DNA from: CAZJYI01 sp964550025
GTDB lineage: Bacteria; Verrucomicrobiota; Kiritimatiellia; UBA8416; CAYOBW01
Assembly: GCA_964550025.1 (NCBI GenBank)
Contig: CAZJYI010000042.1
Span: forward strand, 1 to 64,000
Length of the DNA: 64,000 nucleotides
Direction of reading: 5' to 3'
Of the stretch, positions 15,843 through 25,962 are shown piece by piece (positions within the stretch are counted from its first letter, which is position 1; each line of letters starts with the position of its first letter). The notes below the pieces were generated by a model, which saw only the letters and a list, made by a program, of their open reading frames with translations, searched no databases and had not been told where the DNA came from. Position numbers and translations under genes: made by a program.

Positions 15843-15877
15843 GACAGCCGTCCCTTTCTCCTGCGTGTCCCAGTCGA

Positions 15878-17740
15878 TTACCAGAAGATTGCGTAGAGGA
15901 TGAGCGTGAGGATGACCACGCCAATGCCGGCGAACATGGCCGGCTTGGAACTCTCGAGGTTCAACGTGGTGTCGCTCTTGAACTCCACGGGCTCCGGCAG
16001 TTTCCAGAAGAGCCCGATGATCGACATCAGGATCAGCACGGAGAACATGCAGATGGCCATGCGGTCGAGGAACGCGATGTCCGGCCGGAACTTGGCCAGC
16101 ACACCGTAGATGACCGGGTTGACCACGAGACCGATCACACCGGTCATGCCGTGGGCGCGGCGGTTCAACAGGCCAAACACGAATACCGCCAGGATGCCCG
16201 GACTGATGTAGCCCTGGAACTCCTGGATATACTTGAAGATGCCGCCGAACTTGGGGTTGGCGAGCTGCGGCGACAGCACGCACCCGATGACGACGAAGAC
16301 GCCCACGCAGATACGGCCAACCTTGACCAGCGTCTTCTGCGCCGCGGCCTTGTTCAGATAGCGCCCGTAGATGTCCATCGTGAAGATAGTCGAGGCCGCG
16401 TTCAAGATGGCCGCCAGCGAGCTCACAATGGCGCCGAGCAGGGCAAAGATCACGAAACCGAACATGCCGCCCTTGGGCACGAGCTTCCCGATCAGCAGAC
16501 TCAGGGCCGAATCGGTCTTGTAACCCACCAGCTTCTTCTCAATCACCTTCTTCTCGGCGGCTTTGGCGCGAGCCCGGACCTGCGTGTTGTGGGCATCGAT
16601 CTCCGCGACCTTCTCGGCATTGCGGCCGGCCCAGCCCTTGTCGTAAACGAAGGCCGTCAAGGACTCGGCATTGGATTTGTCGGCCTCGTAAGCCTCGATG
16701 ACCTTCTGGTTCTGCATGACGATGCTCTCGTCTTTCGCAGCCTTTTCGGCCATTTCGCCGCTGAACATGTTGAACGCCATCAGTCCGGGGAAGACGATGA
16801 TGAACGGAATGATCAGCTTCAGGGCCGCGGCGAAAACGATGCCTTTCTGGCCGTCCTTGAGGGAGGCGGACCCGAGGACGCGCTGGGTGATGTACTGGTT
16901 CAGCCCCCAGTAGTAGAAGTTGGGAATCCACAGGCCGACGACAAGCGCCGTCCAGGGGATGTTGAGGTCCGTCTTGGGCAGCACCATGTGGAGCTTGTCC
17001 GCGTTGAGTGCACGGAACTTCTCTACTCCGCCGACGCCCTCGCCAATGCTGGTGGCCACGGCGCCGGACGCGTCAACGAGCTCGGAGCCCGGAGTCATGC
17101 CCAGGTGACGCAGCGCCAGCCACGTGATCACGGCACCGGCCACGATGAGCGCCGACCCCTGGATGAGGTCGGCCCAGGCGCAGGCCTTCAGCCCGCCGAA
17201 GGCCACGTAGGCCGCGGCGAACAGCCCCATGATCCAGCAGCACGTCGCCAGGTTGACGTTGATCCCGGACTCGTTCAGCAGGTCCATCATGGTCAGCGAG
17301 CCGGCGTAGATGACGCCGGAGAGCGACACCGCCACGAGGATCACGAGCATGAACACGGCCATCATGGATCGCGCCCAGTGGTTATAGCGGTGCTCCAGGA
17401 ACTGGGGAATGGTGAAGATCCCGGTCTTCAGGAAATAGGGAAGAAAGGCGAACGCAACGACGACCAGCGTCACCGCCGCCATCCATTCATAGCTCGCAAT
17501 GGCAAGACCGAGATAGTCGGCAGCGCTGCCGGACATGCCCACGAACTGTTCGGCGGAGATGTTGGCCGCAATGAGCGAGAACCCGATGAGCCACCAGGTA
17601 AGACCGCGTCCGGCCAGGAAGTACTCCGACGCGCCATCGGCGCCGTCAGTCTGCTCGTCCTTACTCTTGTAGATTCCGATGCCGATTACGGAGACCGCGA
17701 ACACGACGAACACAATGACGTCCATAATACCCATCTGCAT
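15878..17740 (-). CDS. Sodium/solute symporter (SSS family), probable sugar transporter
   Basis: The 620-aa membrane protein has the SSS core: TM1-like MDVIVFVVFAVSVIGIGIY, the ASEYFLAGRGLTWWLIGFSLIAANISAEQFVGMSGSA signature of the SGLT branch (about 36-75), VAFGGLKACAWADLIQG (about 185-201), and TM8-like GAIVSSLAAILNAASTIFTMDIYGRY (about 430-455). It should couple Na+ entry to uptake of a monosaccharide, most simply galactose given galK directly downstream. An unusual hydrophilic, helix-prone insertion of about 80 residues (324-405, rich in Lys, Glu and Ala) interrupts the mid-region. AAGGAAGGAGCT precedes ATG 17740. Confidence 0.88.
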   Translation of the reverse strand: MQMGIMDVIVFVVFAVSVIGIGIYKSKDEQTDGADGASEYFLAGRGLTWWLIGFSLIAANISAEQFVGMSGSAADYLGLAIASYEWMAAVTLVVVAFAFLPYFLKTGIFTIPQFLEHRYNHWARSMMAVFMLVILVAVSLSGVIYAGSLTMMDLLNESGINVNLATCCWIMGLFAAAYVAFGGLKACAWADLIQGSALIVAGAVITWLALRHLGMTPGSELVDASGAVATSIGEGVGGVEKFRALNADKLHMVLPKTDLNIPWTALVVGLWIPNFYYWGLNQYITQRVLGSASLKDGQKGIVFAAALKLIIPFIIVFPGLMAFNMFSGEMAEKAAKDESIVMQNQKVIEAYEADKSNAESLTAFVYDKGWAGRNAEKVAEIDAHNTQVRARAKAAEKKVIEKKLVGYKTDSALSLLIGKLVPKGGMFGFVIFALLGAIVSSLAAILNAASTIFTMDIYGRYLNKAAAQKTLVKVGRICVGVFVVIGCVLSPQLANPKFGGIFKYIQEFQGYISPGILAVFVFGLLNRRAHGMTGVIGLVVNPVIYGVLAKFRPDIAFLDRMAICMFSVLILMSIIGLFWKLPEPVEFKSDTTLNLESSKPAMFAGIGVVILTLILYAIFW

Positions 17741-18010
17741 AGCTCCTTCCTTAGCTGGATACGTGAATTGACCGCTGAGACTAGCAAACGCCCTTCTCCA
17801 TGGGAAGCACGATTCCAGGCATGGCATGACGCCATTGCACCCCCGGAAAGCCGGGTTGCAAACCCGGCCTACGTTGGGAGGTGAGGCTCTCCTTCCGCCC
17901 CTTTCGCTCCGTTCCGCGGGTGCCCGCTTTCATCCCTCTCTCTTCGTCGGTGTCTTCGTCCCTTTCTTGGTCGACAAGGACGACGATTAAGACGGCGACG
18001 AAGATGGGGG

Positions 18011-18257
18011 AGCGTCGTAGCCATGCACCCGCCACATCCCGGGCCCGCCCTTATCACCCGGTTCATAGGGTGTGCGTTTTTGGGGACGGGAAATGTCGAA
18101 TATTGAACACTGAATGTCCAATGTCGAAGTGAGATGGGAAGGGCATGCGCAGAGACAGGCCTCGCACCTCAGCATTCACCATTCAGTGTTCATCATTCTG
18201 CGGTTTCTCTCTCACCGCCACCAGCGTCGTAGCCATGCACCCGCCAGATCCCGGGCC
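18011..18257. repeat. Dispersed hairpin element, copy B, bounded by 35-bp direct repeats
   Basis: The 563-bp gap 17741-18303 holds no convincing gene. A 35-bp sequence beginning AGCGTCGTAGCCATGCACC occurs at 18011-18045 and again at 18223-18257 with one mismatch. Between them is an inverted-orientation copy of the element at 4025-4198: five heptamers at 18094-18128 (TGTCGAA, TATTGAA and so on) pair imperfectly with five complementary heptamers at 18168-18202, and the GGTGTGCGTTTTTGGGGAC flank matches the right end of copy A. Relative to copy A it carries a small insertion in the loop (near 18135-18150). A CCGGGTTGCAAACCCGG palindrome lies at about 17847. Confidence 0.72.
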
Positions 18258-18303
18258 GTAGGACGGGGTTTGCCGGCCCGCCGACAGCGGACCGGCTAAC
18301 CCG

Positions 18304-19356
18304 TCATACCGTCGAAAACCGGAACACGGTCGACGAGCGGAATATCTCGCCGGGTTCCAGGACGACCGACGGGAAAGCCGCTTTGTTGGGGGAGTCGGGG
18401 TAGTGCTGCGTTTCGAGGCAGAAGCCGTGCCGTCTCTCGTAGGCCTTGCCGCCCTTGCCAAGGGGCGAAGGCTCGAGGAAGTTGCCCGTGTAGAACTGTA
18501 CGCCCGGCTCCGTCGTCGAAACGTCCATGGCGCGGCCGCTAACGGGTTCCACAACGCGGGCCGCGGGCGTTTCCTGCCCCGCCACGGGGTTGAGAACGTA
18601 GTTGTGATCGTAGCCACAGCCAAACCGCAATTGGTCATAGTCCGCGTCAATCCGCGCGCCGATAGGCGTCGGCGCCGCGAACTCCAGCGGAGTCCCGGCG
18701 ACGGCGCGCAGCTCGCCCGTGGGAATGGACGCCGCATCGACCGCGGTGAACCGCGTGGCATTGATCGTCACCTCGTGGCCCAGGATGTCCCCGCTGCCCT
18801 CTCCCGCCAGGTTGAAGTACGAGTGATTGGTCAAGTTGAGGATGGTCGGCTTGTCTGTGGTCGCCTCGTAGCCGATTCGCAGCGCGTTGTCGTCGCTCAG
18901 CCGATAGGTCACGGTAACGTCCAGCGTACCGGGATAGCCTTCGTCGCCGTCAGGACTGGTGTGCCTCAGTTCCAGGCCGTCGCCGTCCACCAGCTCCCTG
19001 GCCGACCAGACGAGCTTGTCAAACCCCCTGTTTCCGCCGTGCAGATGGTTGCCGTCCGCGTTCCGCGCCAGAACGTACTCTCTCCCGCCCAGGATGAAAC
19101 GCCCGCCCGCTATGCGGTTGGCAAAGCGCCCGATGATGGCGCCCATGTATGGGGGATTCTGTTCATACGTCTCGAGAGAGTCGTACCCGAGAACCACATC
19201 CGCCAAGCTGCCGTCGCGATCCGGAACGTCCAGGCGGACGATGATCCCGCCGAAGGTGATGATACAGACAGAGATGCCGTCCGCGTTGGTCAACGTATAG
19301 CGGTCTACGGAAGTGCCTTCAGCCGTTGTCCCGTAAGGGTGCTTTGTGATGCTCAC
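18304..19356 (-). CDS. galM: Aldose 1-epimerase (galactose mutarotase)
   Basis: The 350-aa protein interconverts alpha and beta anomers of galactose and other aldoses. Family landmarks are TFGGIIVRLDVPDRDG (about 33), YMGAIIGRFANRIAGGRF (about 70-87), GNHLHGGNRGFDKLVW (catalytic-site His region, about 101-116), NLTNHSYFNLAG (second catalytic His, about 170-181), and the C-terminal FCLETQHYPDSPN with the catalytic Glu. A GTG start at 19356 is chosen because AGGAGGAGGAA lies just upstream on the minus strand; an ATG 36 bases further upstream has no comparable site. It is co-oriented with the symporter and galK, separated by repeat copy B. Confidence 0.92.
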   Translation of the reverse strand: MSITKHPYGTTAEGTSVDRYTLTNADGISVCIITFGGIIVRLDVPDRDGSLADVVLGYDSLETYEQNPPYMGAIIGRFANRIAGGRFILGGREYVLARNADGNHLHGGNRGFDKLVWSARELVDGDGLELRHTSPDGDEGYPGTLDVTVTYRLSDDNALRIGYEATTDKPTILNLTNHSYFNLAGEGSGDILGHEVTINATRFTAVDAASIPTGELRAVAGTPLEFAAPTPIGARIDADYDQLRFGCGYDHNYVLNPVAGQETPAARVVEPVSGRAMDVSTTEPGVQFYTGNFLEPSPLGKGGKAYERRHGFCLETQHYPDSPNKAAFPSVVLEPGEIFRSSTVFRFSTV

Positions 19357-19464
19357 TGGATTCCTCCTCCTGGACCTGCCGGCGCGAGCCACTCCCGCGA
19401 CAGGCGGGAAGACGATAACGGGGGAGACGGGGCGGATTCAAGGGAAATAGAGGATCTCCTGCCC

Positions 19465-22400
19465 TCATTCACGGAAAGCCTGAAACCCACAGAGGATGGG
19501 TGTCTTGACGGCGGCCGCCGCAGACGGCACTAGCTCGATTCGCAGATCGCGCTCGACTTTCACGCCGCGCACATGCCGCACCAGCGCGCGGCGAGCGCCG
19601 CCGGCGAGTCTGACGACGTCCAACTCTTCGATGACCGTCCGCCCCTGCAGCACGACGGAAAAGACACGCTGTCCCGGCGCAAGGTCCTCCGGCTCGGCGA
19701 AGTAGAGCCGGACACTGTACTTAGCGGGAGACGCGCCCTCCTCCTGCAAACGGAAGATCAGCGGCTTGGTGTGGGCGTAGCCCGATGTGAACACCCACGG
19801 CAGATCTGTCCCAGTGATCGTCTGCCTGAGCTCGACGAGCCGATAGCACATGTCCCGGTCATGCTGGTAGGTAGGCAACCACTTGCCAAGCGCGCCGGTG
19901 TCGACTCTGGCAGGATAGGGTATCCAGAGCTGTCGCTCTGCGTCCCTCCGGTAGCCGGGTGCCCCCAGGTTGATCGAGACGTGTCTGACCGGAAGCGGGG
20001 CGACTTCGGCACACCCCCCGCTGACGCCGTCGCCCCAGGCGCCGCCAACCGGCTTCGGATACAGCGCCAGCGACGTATGGATGGGCGTGGGACAGGTACA
20101 ACCCGATCGGCCCTCGGGCGCAACGAATATGCCGTTGGCCGGCACGGCGCAAAGACCGCAGGCCAGGGACACGCCGTCGAAGGGGACAAAGCCCGCTTGG
20201 TCGTCGAGATTGTAGCAGGCGATCCCGTTGCGGTTCCCGAACAGCGCCGTGCCCGACGCGAGGAGATGGCTGCAGCCGATGTAGCCGCGATGAATGTCGA
20301 ACGTCTGCGGCCTCCCGCTCAGCGGACTGGTAACCATCTTCTGCTCGCCGGTGCGCAGATGCCAGGCGAAGGGTTCGGCATACACGTGGTCACCCACTAT
20401 GATGGGGCGTTTGCGATAGCCCTTGCGGCCACCCCAGAGGTACGTGCCGTTGGCAGCGTCGAAGGCATACATGGCCCTGCGAGCGAACTCACCGGCAAGA
20501 AACTCCTTGTGCGGATGCCCCAGGCTACCGGTGCCGTGCACCACCACAACGCCGTCCTTGACCATGCAGGCTACGCCGACCCGGGCGTGGTGAACAATGG
20601 TGTCGTCAATCGTGATGTCGGTCACATCGAGCGGTTTCCGCCACAACTGCCGGCCCGTGACCGCGTCGAGAGCGACCAACGCCCGGAGGTCGGCCGCAAC
20701 GGCTTTCCCGTCGCGGCCAACCTGCTCACGGTCGGGAACGGAAGCGTCACGCGGAATCTGGTTTCGGGCGTTCTCGCACTCCTCCGGCGCCAGTGCGCGA
20801 TCGACCAGGAACAGTCTTCCGCCGTCAATGGCAATGCCGTCGTGATCGATGCCCCGGCCATCGTAGGCCCAGACGGACCGACCGGTGCCGACATCGAGGG
20901 CGAAGACCGTCTCGCTGGTCTGCCGGCGAGCGCGGCGGCGCTTTGGGTCGTATTCCGCCCGGCTGCCGTAGAGCCGGTCCCTGTCCAGCGCAATCCATGC
21001 CCAGGAGTTGATCTCAGCGCCTTCCCGTGCAGAAACGGGATAGCGCTGCAGCGTCTCACCCGTGCGGGCATCCAGACGCAAACACTCGCGGCCGTCAATC
21101 ACAACAAAGAGGCTGTTCGTGCCGGCGGCAAGGTTGGATGTGCCAAGGGGCAGCCCCTCACGCGTGGCACCCGGGATCTCGCGCTCCCAGTAGCAAATCC
21201 CGTTGTATGCGTCATAGGCCATTACCAGGTCGTAGCCGGTGGTGAACAGCCTGCCGTTAACGAGCAGCGGAATGGGTGGAGTGGCGTGACGCTCGATGCG
21301 CTTGCGCGGCCCCGGATCGCCGTACCACAGCACACCGAACGGCCCCTTGACGTGCGGGTCCTCGCTCGAATATGTGTTGGCTGCGGTGGCGTAGTTGTGG
21401 GTCCAATCACGGCTGCCGGGGATTTTGCCGCGCTCGATCCTGACGACATCCTCCTGTTCCCGGCACACAGCCCCAAGCCGCTCGATCTCCCTGCGTTGTT
21501 CGGCCGGAACGTCGACAAGAGCGACCCCGCCGCAGGGCTTAGTCACGCGAACGGCTTCGCTCGGCGTGATCGCCGGTCTTCCTCCCGACAGGGCCGCCTG
21601 GTCGACTACGAGGTTGAAGACATAGGGCGGATACGGCAGCCGCCGGGACGAGGACTGATGGCGCACGCAGATGCGGCCGCCGTGAAGACCTTCCTCCGCC
21701 AGCGCGCGCCGCAGCCGACCGACCTTTTCAGCATCCGTCGTCAGCAGCTCGACCCGCAACCGGGAAACGCGCGCGATCGCTGTCGCGAGGTCCGCGTCGT
21801 CAGCCCCCAGGACCAGGCAGTACCCCCGGTCGCAGCCCCCCTGCCGGACAAGCTCACGGGCCAGTGCCACAGGGCCTGCTTTCTCCTGCCGGTCCGTCAC
21901 CGGCGAGACCTGTGCCGGTTCGCCCGCGCCGCTGCCTTTCGCGAAACAGCGGACGCATCCGTCTATCGTGCTCACGTAGAGGCGCCCGGACGCGACGGCC
22001 AGCCCCCTCACGCGGCTGCCGGTATCGGCACTCCAGAGTTGTTCGCCTGTCACCGCATCCACGGCACACACGAGATCCTCTCCGCCGGCGTAGAGCACGT
22101 CCCCGGCCAGGATCAGCGCCTCGGTCACCCGGAGCGCCGTCATCCAGGCCGTGCGCCTGCGGATCTTCTCGATGATGGCGCGGGACGCCTCGGGCCATTT
22201 GTTCCATCTCTCCCGGCTCCAACGCAAGGGACCGTTGCGCAGCGCCCTGGTCTGCGGGGCCTCTTCGCCGGACTCCCGGACCAGGCGTTCGTAGCGCTCC
22301 ATGAGCTCCAGCCTATGCGCAATCCGCAGGAACTTGTATGCCTCCTCGAACTCCCTGCATTCCCTGGCGGCGATGTCCGGCAGAATGTCCTTCCGAATTG

Positions 22401-23412
22401 CCAGCAGATGTGTATCCGTCGACAGGTAGGCCATGCTTTCCCGGAACACGGCCTGGCGGGCATTGAACCAGTTGAACAGCAGAGTCCCTTTCTTGACGCG
22501 CCCGTACTTGTCCTTGAGTTCCCCGTCGGGGTCGTATGCCAGCAGGCAGGCCCTGCCGTAAACAATGTACTTATCATCGAGCGCCTGGGCGTAGCTGCCG
22601 CCGTTGTAGAAGCGGTATTCATGCGAGTCCTTGACCCGCGGGAGGGGGGTGTTGAAATCCATGGGGCGACCGTCCCTCGTCCATCGCGCGGGGGTCGTGC
22701 GGGAGGTCGTGAAGAGCGTGTCGCCGGCGATGAGAATATGGCCCTGCGGCACGTTCTTGCAGTGCCCACCCTCGTCAAGCTGCCGGCACCAGCGAACCGT
22801 GCCGTCCCGTGTGTCAATGGCGTAGAAGTACAGCCGATTGTAGGGAAACAGCCCCGCCGTGAGGTAGACGGTGCCGTCCTCCACGATGCCGCCGGCGCGG
22901 ATAGGCCAGACGGAAGAGAAGCGCCCGTGGCCGAGCATGAGGTCGTCGGCAGGCGCGACGTTGACGGTCCATAGCTGCCGGCCGTCCCCGGCGTCGAGAC
23001 AGCGCACCACGCCGTCGTCGGCCGACACGATCACCCGTCCCTCCCGGCAGACGGGGGCCAGGCGCGGCGCGCCGCCGGTCAAGTGCCGCCACTTGATCCG
23101 GCCGGTGGCAGCATCCACCGCGTAGACGGCGTGTTCGCCGGACGAGCAGAAGAAGCACGTGTCGCCGGCGGCAACCACGCGCGGCGCATCGTCGAAGCTG
23201 ACGTTGGGCTTGTTCTTGAGCGCCCCGTAACCGTTGACGGGTAACGACCACCCCGCAGCCGGAGGGAACGACGGCGTGAAGACCCAGCGCGGCGCCAACG
23301 GGGGCCGGAGAGATTCCGCCGTCACTCCCGTGCGCCCATTGTCGTGCATGAACGTGGGCCAGTCGTCGGCCCGGGAGCGAGGAGGCAGCAGAGACAACGC
23401 CATCGCCGCCAT
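19465..23412 (-). CDS. Giant exported beta-propeller protein with embedded methyltransferase-like domain and C-terminal malectin-like domain
   Basis: About 1315 aa. A hydrophobic leader (MAAMALSLLPPRSRADD) is followed by PQQ-type propeller repeats, for example VYAVDAATGRIKWRHL, CLDAGDGRQLWTV and AVDAVTGEQLWSADTG. At about residues 520-650 the propeller is interrupted by a Rossmann-like segment (RGYCLVLGADDADLATAIARV, then VELLTTDAEKVGRLRRALAEEG and a VALVDVP strand) that resembles a class I methyltransferase. Propeller repeats then resume (LDARTGETLQRYP, ALDAVTGRQLWRK, AFDAANGTYLWGG). Residues about 1215-1315 resemble a malectin-type carbohydrate-binding domain (YSVRLYFAEPEDLAPGQRVFSVVLQG). 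The start is uncertain: the frame is open upstream to 23688 and no ribosome site is obvious. Function unknown; periplasmic or surface sugar recognition is a guess. Confidence 0.72.
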   Translation of the reverse strand: MAAMALSLLPPRSRADDWPTFMHDNGRTGVTAESLRPPLAPRWVFTPSFPPAAGWSLPVNGYGALKNKPNVSFDDAPRVVAAGDTCFFCSSGEHAVYAVDAATGRIKWRHLTGGAPRLAPVCREGRVIVSADDGVVRCLDAGDGRQLWTVNVAPADDLMLGHGRFSSVWPIRAGGIVEDGTVYLTAGLFPYNRLYFYAIDTRDGTVRWCRQLDEGGHCKNVPQGHILIAGDTLFTTSRTTPARWTRDGRPMDFNTPLPRVKDSHEYRFYNGGSYAQALDDKYIVYGRACLLAYDPDGELKDKYGRVKKGTLLFNWFNARQAVFRESMAYLSTDTHLLAIRKDILPDIAARECREFEEAYKFLRIAHRLELMERYERLVRESGEEAPQTRALRNGPLRWSRERWNKWPEASRAIIEKIRRRTAWMTALRVTEALILAGDVLYAGGEDLVCAVDAVTGEQLWSADTGSRVRGLAVASGRLYVSTIDGCVRCFAKGSGAGEPAQVSPVTDRQEKAGPVALARELVRQGGCDRGYCLVLGADDADLATAIARVSRLRVELLTTDAEKVGRLRRALAEEGLHGGRICVRHQSSSRRLPYPPYVFNLVVDQAALSGGRPAITPSEAVRVTKPCGGVALVDVPAEQRREIERLGAVCREQEDVVRIERGKIPGSRDWTHNYATAANTYSSEDPHVKGPFGVLWYGDPGPRKRIERHATPPIPLLVNGRLFTTGYDLVMAYDAYNGICYWEREIPGATREGLPLGTSNLAAGTNSLFVVIDGRECLRLDARTGETLQRYPVSAREGAEINSWAWIALDRDRLYGSRAEYDPKRRRARRQTSETVFALDVGTGRSVWAYDGRGIDHDGIAIDGGRLFLVDRALAPEECENARNQIPRDASVPDREQVGRDGKAVAADLRALVALDAVTGRQLWRKPLDVTDITIDDTIVHHARVGVACMVKDGVVVVHGTGSLGHPHKEFLAGEFARRAMYAFDAANGTYLWGGRKGYRKRPIIVGDHVYAEPFAWHLRTGEQKMVTSPLSGRPQTFDIHRGYIGCSHLLASGTALFGNRNGIACYNLDDQAGFVPFDGVSLACGLCAVPANGIFVAPEGRSGCTCPTPIHTSLALYPKPVGGAWGDGVSGGCAEVAPLPVRHVSINLGAPGYRRDAERQLWIPYPARVDTGALGKWLPTYQHDRDMCYRLVELRQTITGTDLPWVFTSGYAHTKPLIFRLQEEGASPAKYSVRLYFAEPEDLAPGQRVFSVVLQGRTVIEELDVVRLAGGARRALVRHVRGVKVERDLRIELVPSAAAAVKTPILCGFQAFRE

Positions 23413-23680
23413 AACGAGAACGGGCAACAACCGAGAACACAGCGTTGAAAGCGAGTGTGGAATTGAGGTATGTGGTATCAGTTGCGCAAGACATGTAGCC
23501 CGTGATTGCCGAGCGCGGGCGGAAGCGCGGGTCTGCCGCAGGCGACACTCTGTTTGCGCCGGATTGGGCCCACTTCCGTCCGCCACAGGCGGAGGGCTAC
23601 CTGAGAGCACGTAGAACGGTCTGGCACAACGAAGACCATGTAAAGGCGTGCGAGCAGGAAGATCTGCCGAGGAATACATC

Positions 23681-24028
23681 ATGGCCAACTACATCATCGA
23701 ACAGCTTGACGAGATCGAGCCGGTCGCCTGCCCCTGCGGGCAGTCGCGCCGCGCGTTCGTGGCGCCGGACAACTCGGTAGCCACGCTACACAAGGTCGAC
23801 ATCTCGACCGACGCGCGGGTACATTATCACAAGGAACTGACGGAAATCTATCTGGTTCTCGAGGGTGAGGGCCACCTCGAGCTCGACGGGGAGCTCGTAC
23901 CGGTGCAGCCGTTCACGACTGTTCTGATCAGACCCGGTTGCCGCCATCGCGCGGTGGGGCAACTGAAGATCATCGTGACGGCGATCCCGGCATTTGATCC
24001 GGAGGATGAGTGGTTCGACGAAGAGTAA
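23681..24028 (+). CDS. Small cupin-domain protein
   Basis: The 115-aa product is a single cupin_2 barrel. Motif 1 is VHYHKELTEIYLVLEGEGHLELDGE (His/His/Glu metal ligands, about residues 47-71) and motif 2 is PGCRHRAVG (about 85-93). Small cupins of this kind bind a metal and act as sugar-phosphate isomerase-like, oxygenase-like or sensing proteins; the substrate cannot be read from the sequence. GAGGA at 23669-23673 supports ATG 23681. It is divergent from the giant propeller gene and followed by a repeat-rich gap, so it is probably monocistronic. The acidic tail (DPEDEWFDEE) is unremarkable. Confidence 0.78.
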   Translation: MANYIIEQLDEIEPVACPCGQSRRAFVAPDNSVATLHKVDISTDARVHYHKELTEIYLVLEGEGHLELDGELVPVQPFTTVLIRPGCRHRAVGQLKIIVTAIPAFDPEDEWFDEE

Positions 24029-24031
24029 AGA

Positions 24032-24158
24032 GGGCTGAAAGCCCGAGAGAAACCAGCCCAGGGCGTCAGCCCTGGGGACAGCGGAAGAACCAAATCGTCG
24101 AGGGCTGAAAGCCCGGCACAGGTCTCCCGGAAGGACTTGTGCCGGGCTTTCAGCCCTT
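24032..24158. repeat. Cluster of GGGCTGAAAGCCC palindromes forming a long perfect hairpin
   Basis: The 337-bp gap after the cupin gene holds no gene. GGGCTGAAAGCCC occurs at 24032-24044 and 24102-24114 and, inverted, inside the right arm near 24146. The 20 bases at 24101-24120 are perfectly inverted at 24139-24158 around an 18-base loop. It is a REP-like cluster that would form a very stable structure. Confidence 0.7.
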
Positions 24159-24310
24159 GACCCACATCTCAACCGTCGTACCCCGACCCTGACGGGTCGG
24201 GCTGGCATGTATCGGGCCGTTGGCCCTCTGTGGACCTGCATGCAGGGCACGTGTAGCCAGACTCCGCTCGCTCACGCTCGCGACTACAGGGCGCGGCAAC
24301 CCAGCCAAGA

Positions 24311-24341
24311 ACGCAAAACGGGCCGCCGGATGGCGGCCCGT
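24311..24341 (-). terminator. Intrinsic terminator of xylA
   Basis: On the minus strand ACGGGCCGCC and GGCGGCCCGT form a perfect 10-bp stem with an ATCC loop, followed by TTTTGCGTTCTT. It starts 25 bases past the xylA stop. Confidence 0.82.
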
Positions 24342-24365
24342 TCCTTGTATCGGCATGGATGACCT

Positions 24366-25700
<1,335 letters not shown>

Positions 25701-25962
25701 GCTGCCTGACCTCGCCTGGTATTAGGGTTATGCGGTATTCTCGTTCGCTTTGCTCTTACGCGACAGTCTGCGCGCGGGCGCAGAGACAGACTGCCAGTGT
25801 GGATGGATAGCAGACTCACGCGCGGTTTTCCAGCGGTTTTTGAGATTCACGAAAGAGCTTGCCTGTCCTGCCTGCCTCTGTTTTACTGCGCGGGAAGCTA
25901 GCCCGCGTTTCTGACCGGGCGCGTCGCGAGTGCGTATACACATCCAAAGAGGAGGATCAAGT

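Noticed and set aside
19573..22974. Plus-strand open frame of more than 1100 codons
   Set aside because: It is antisense to the giant propeller gene and its translation is low in hydrophobic core patterns and rich in Arg/Pro/Gly; the minus-strand frame carries clear propeller repeats.
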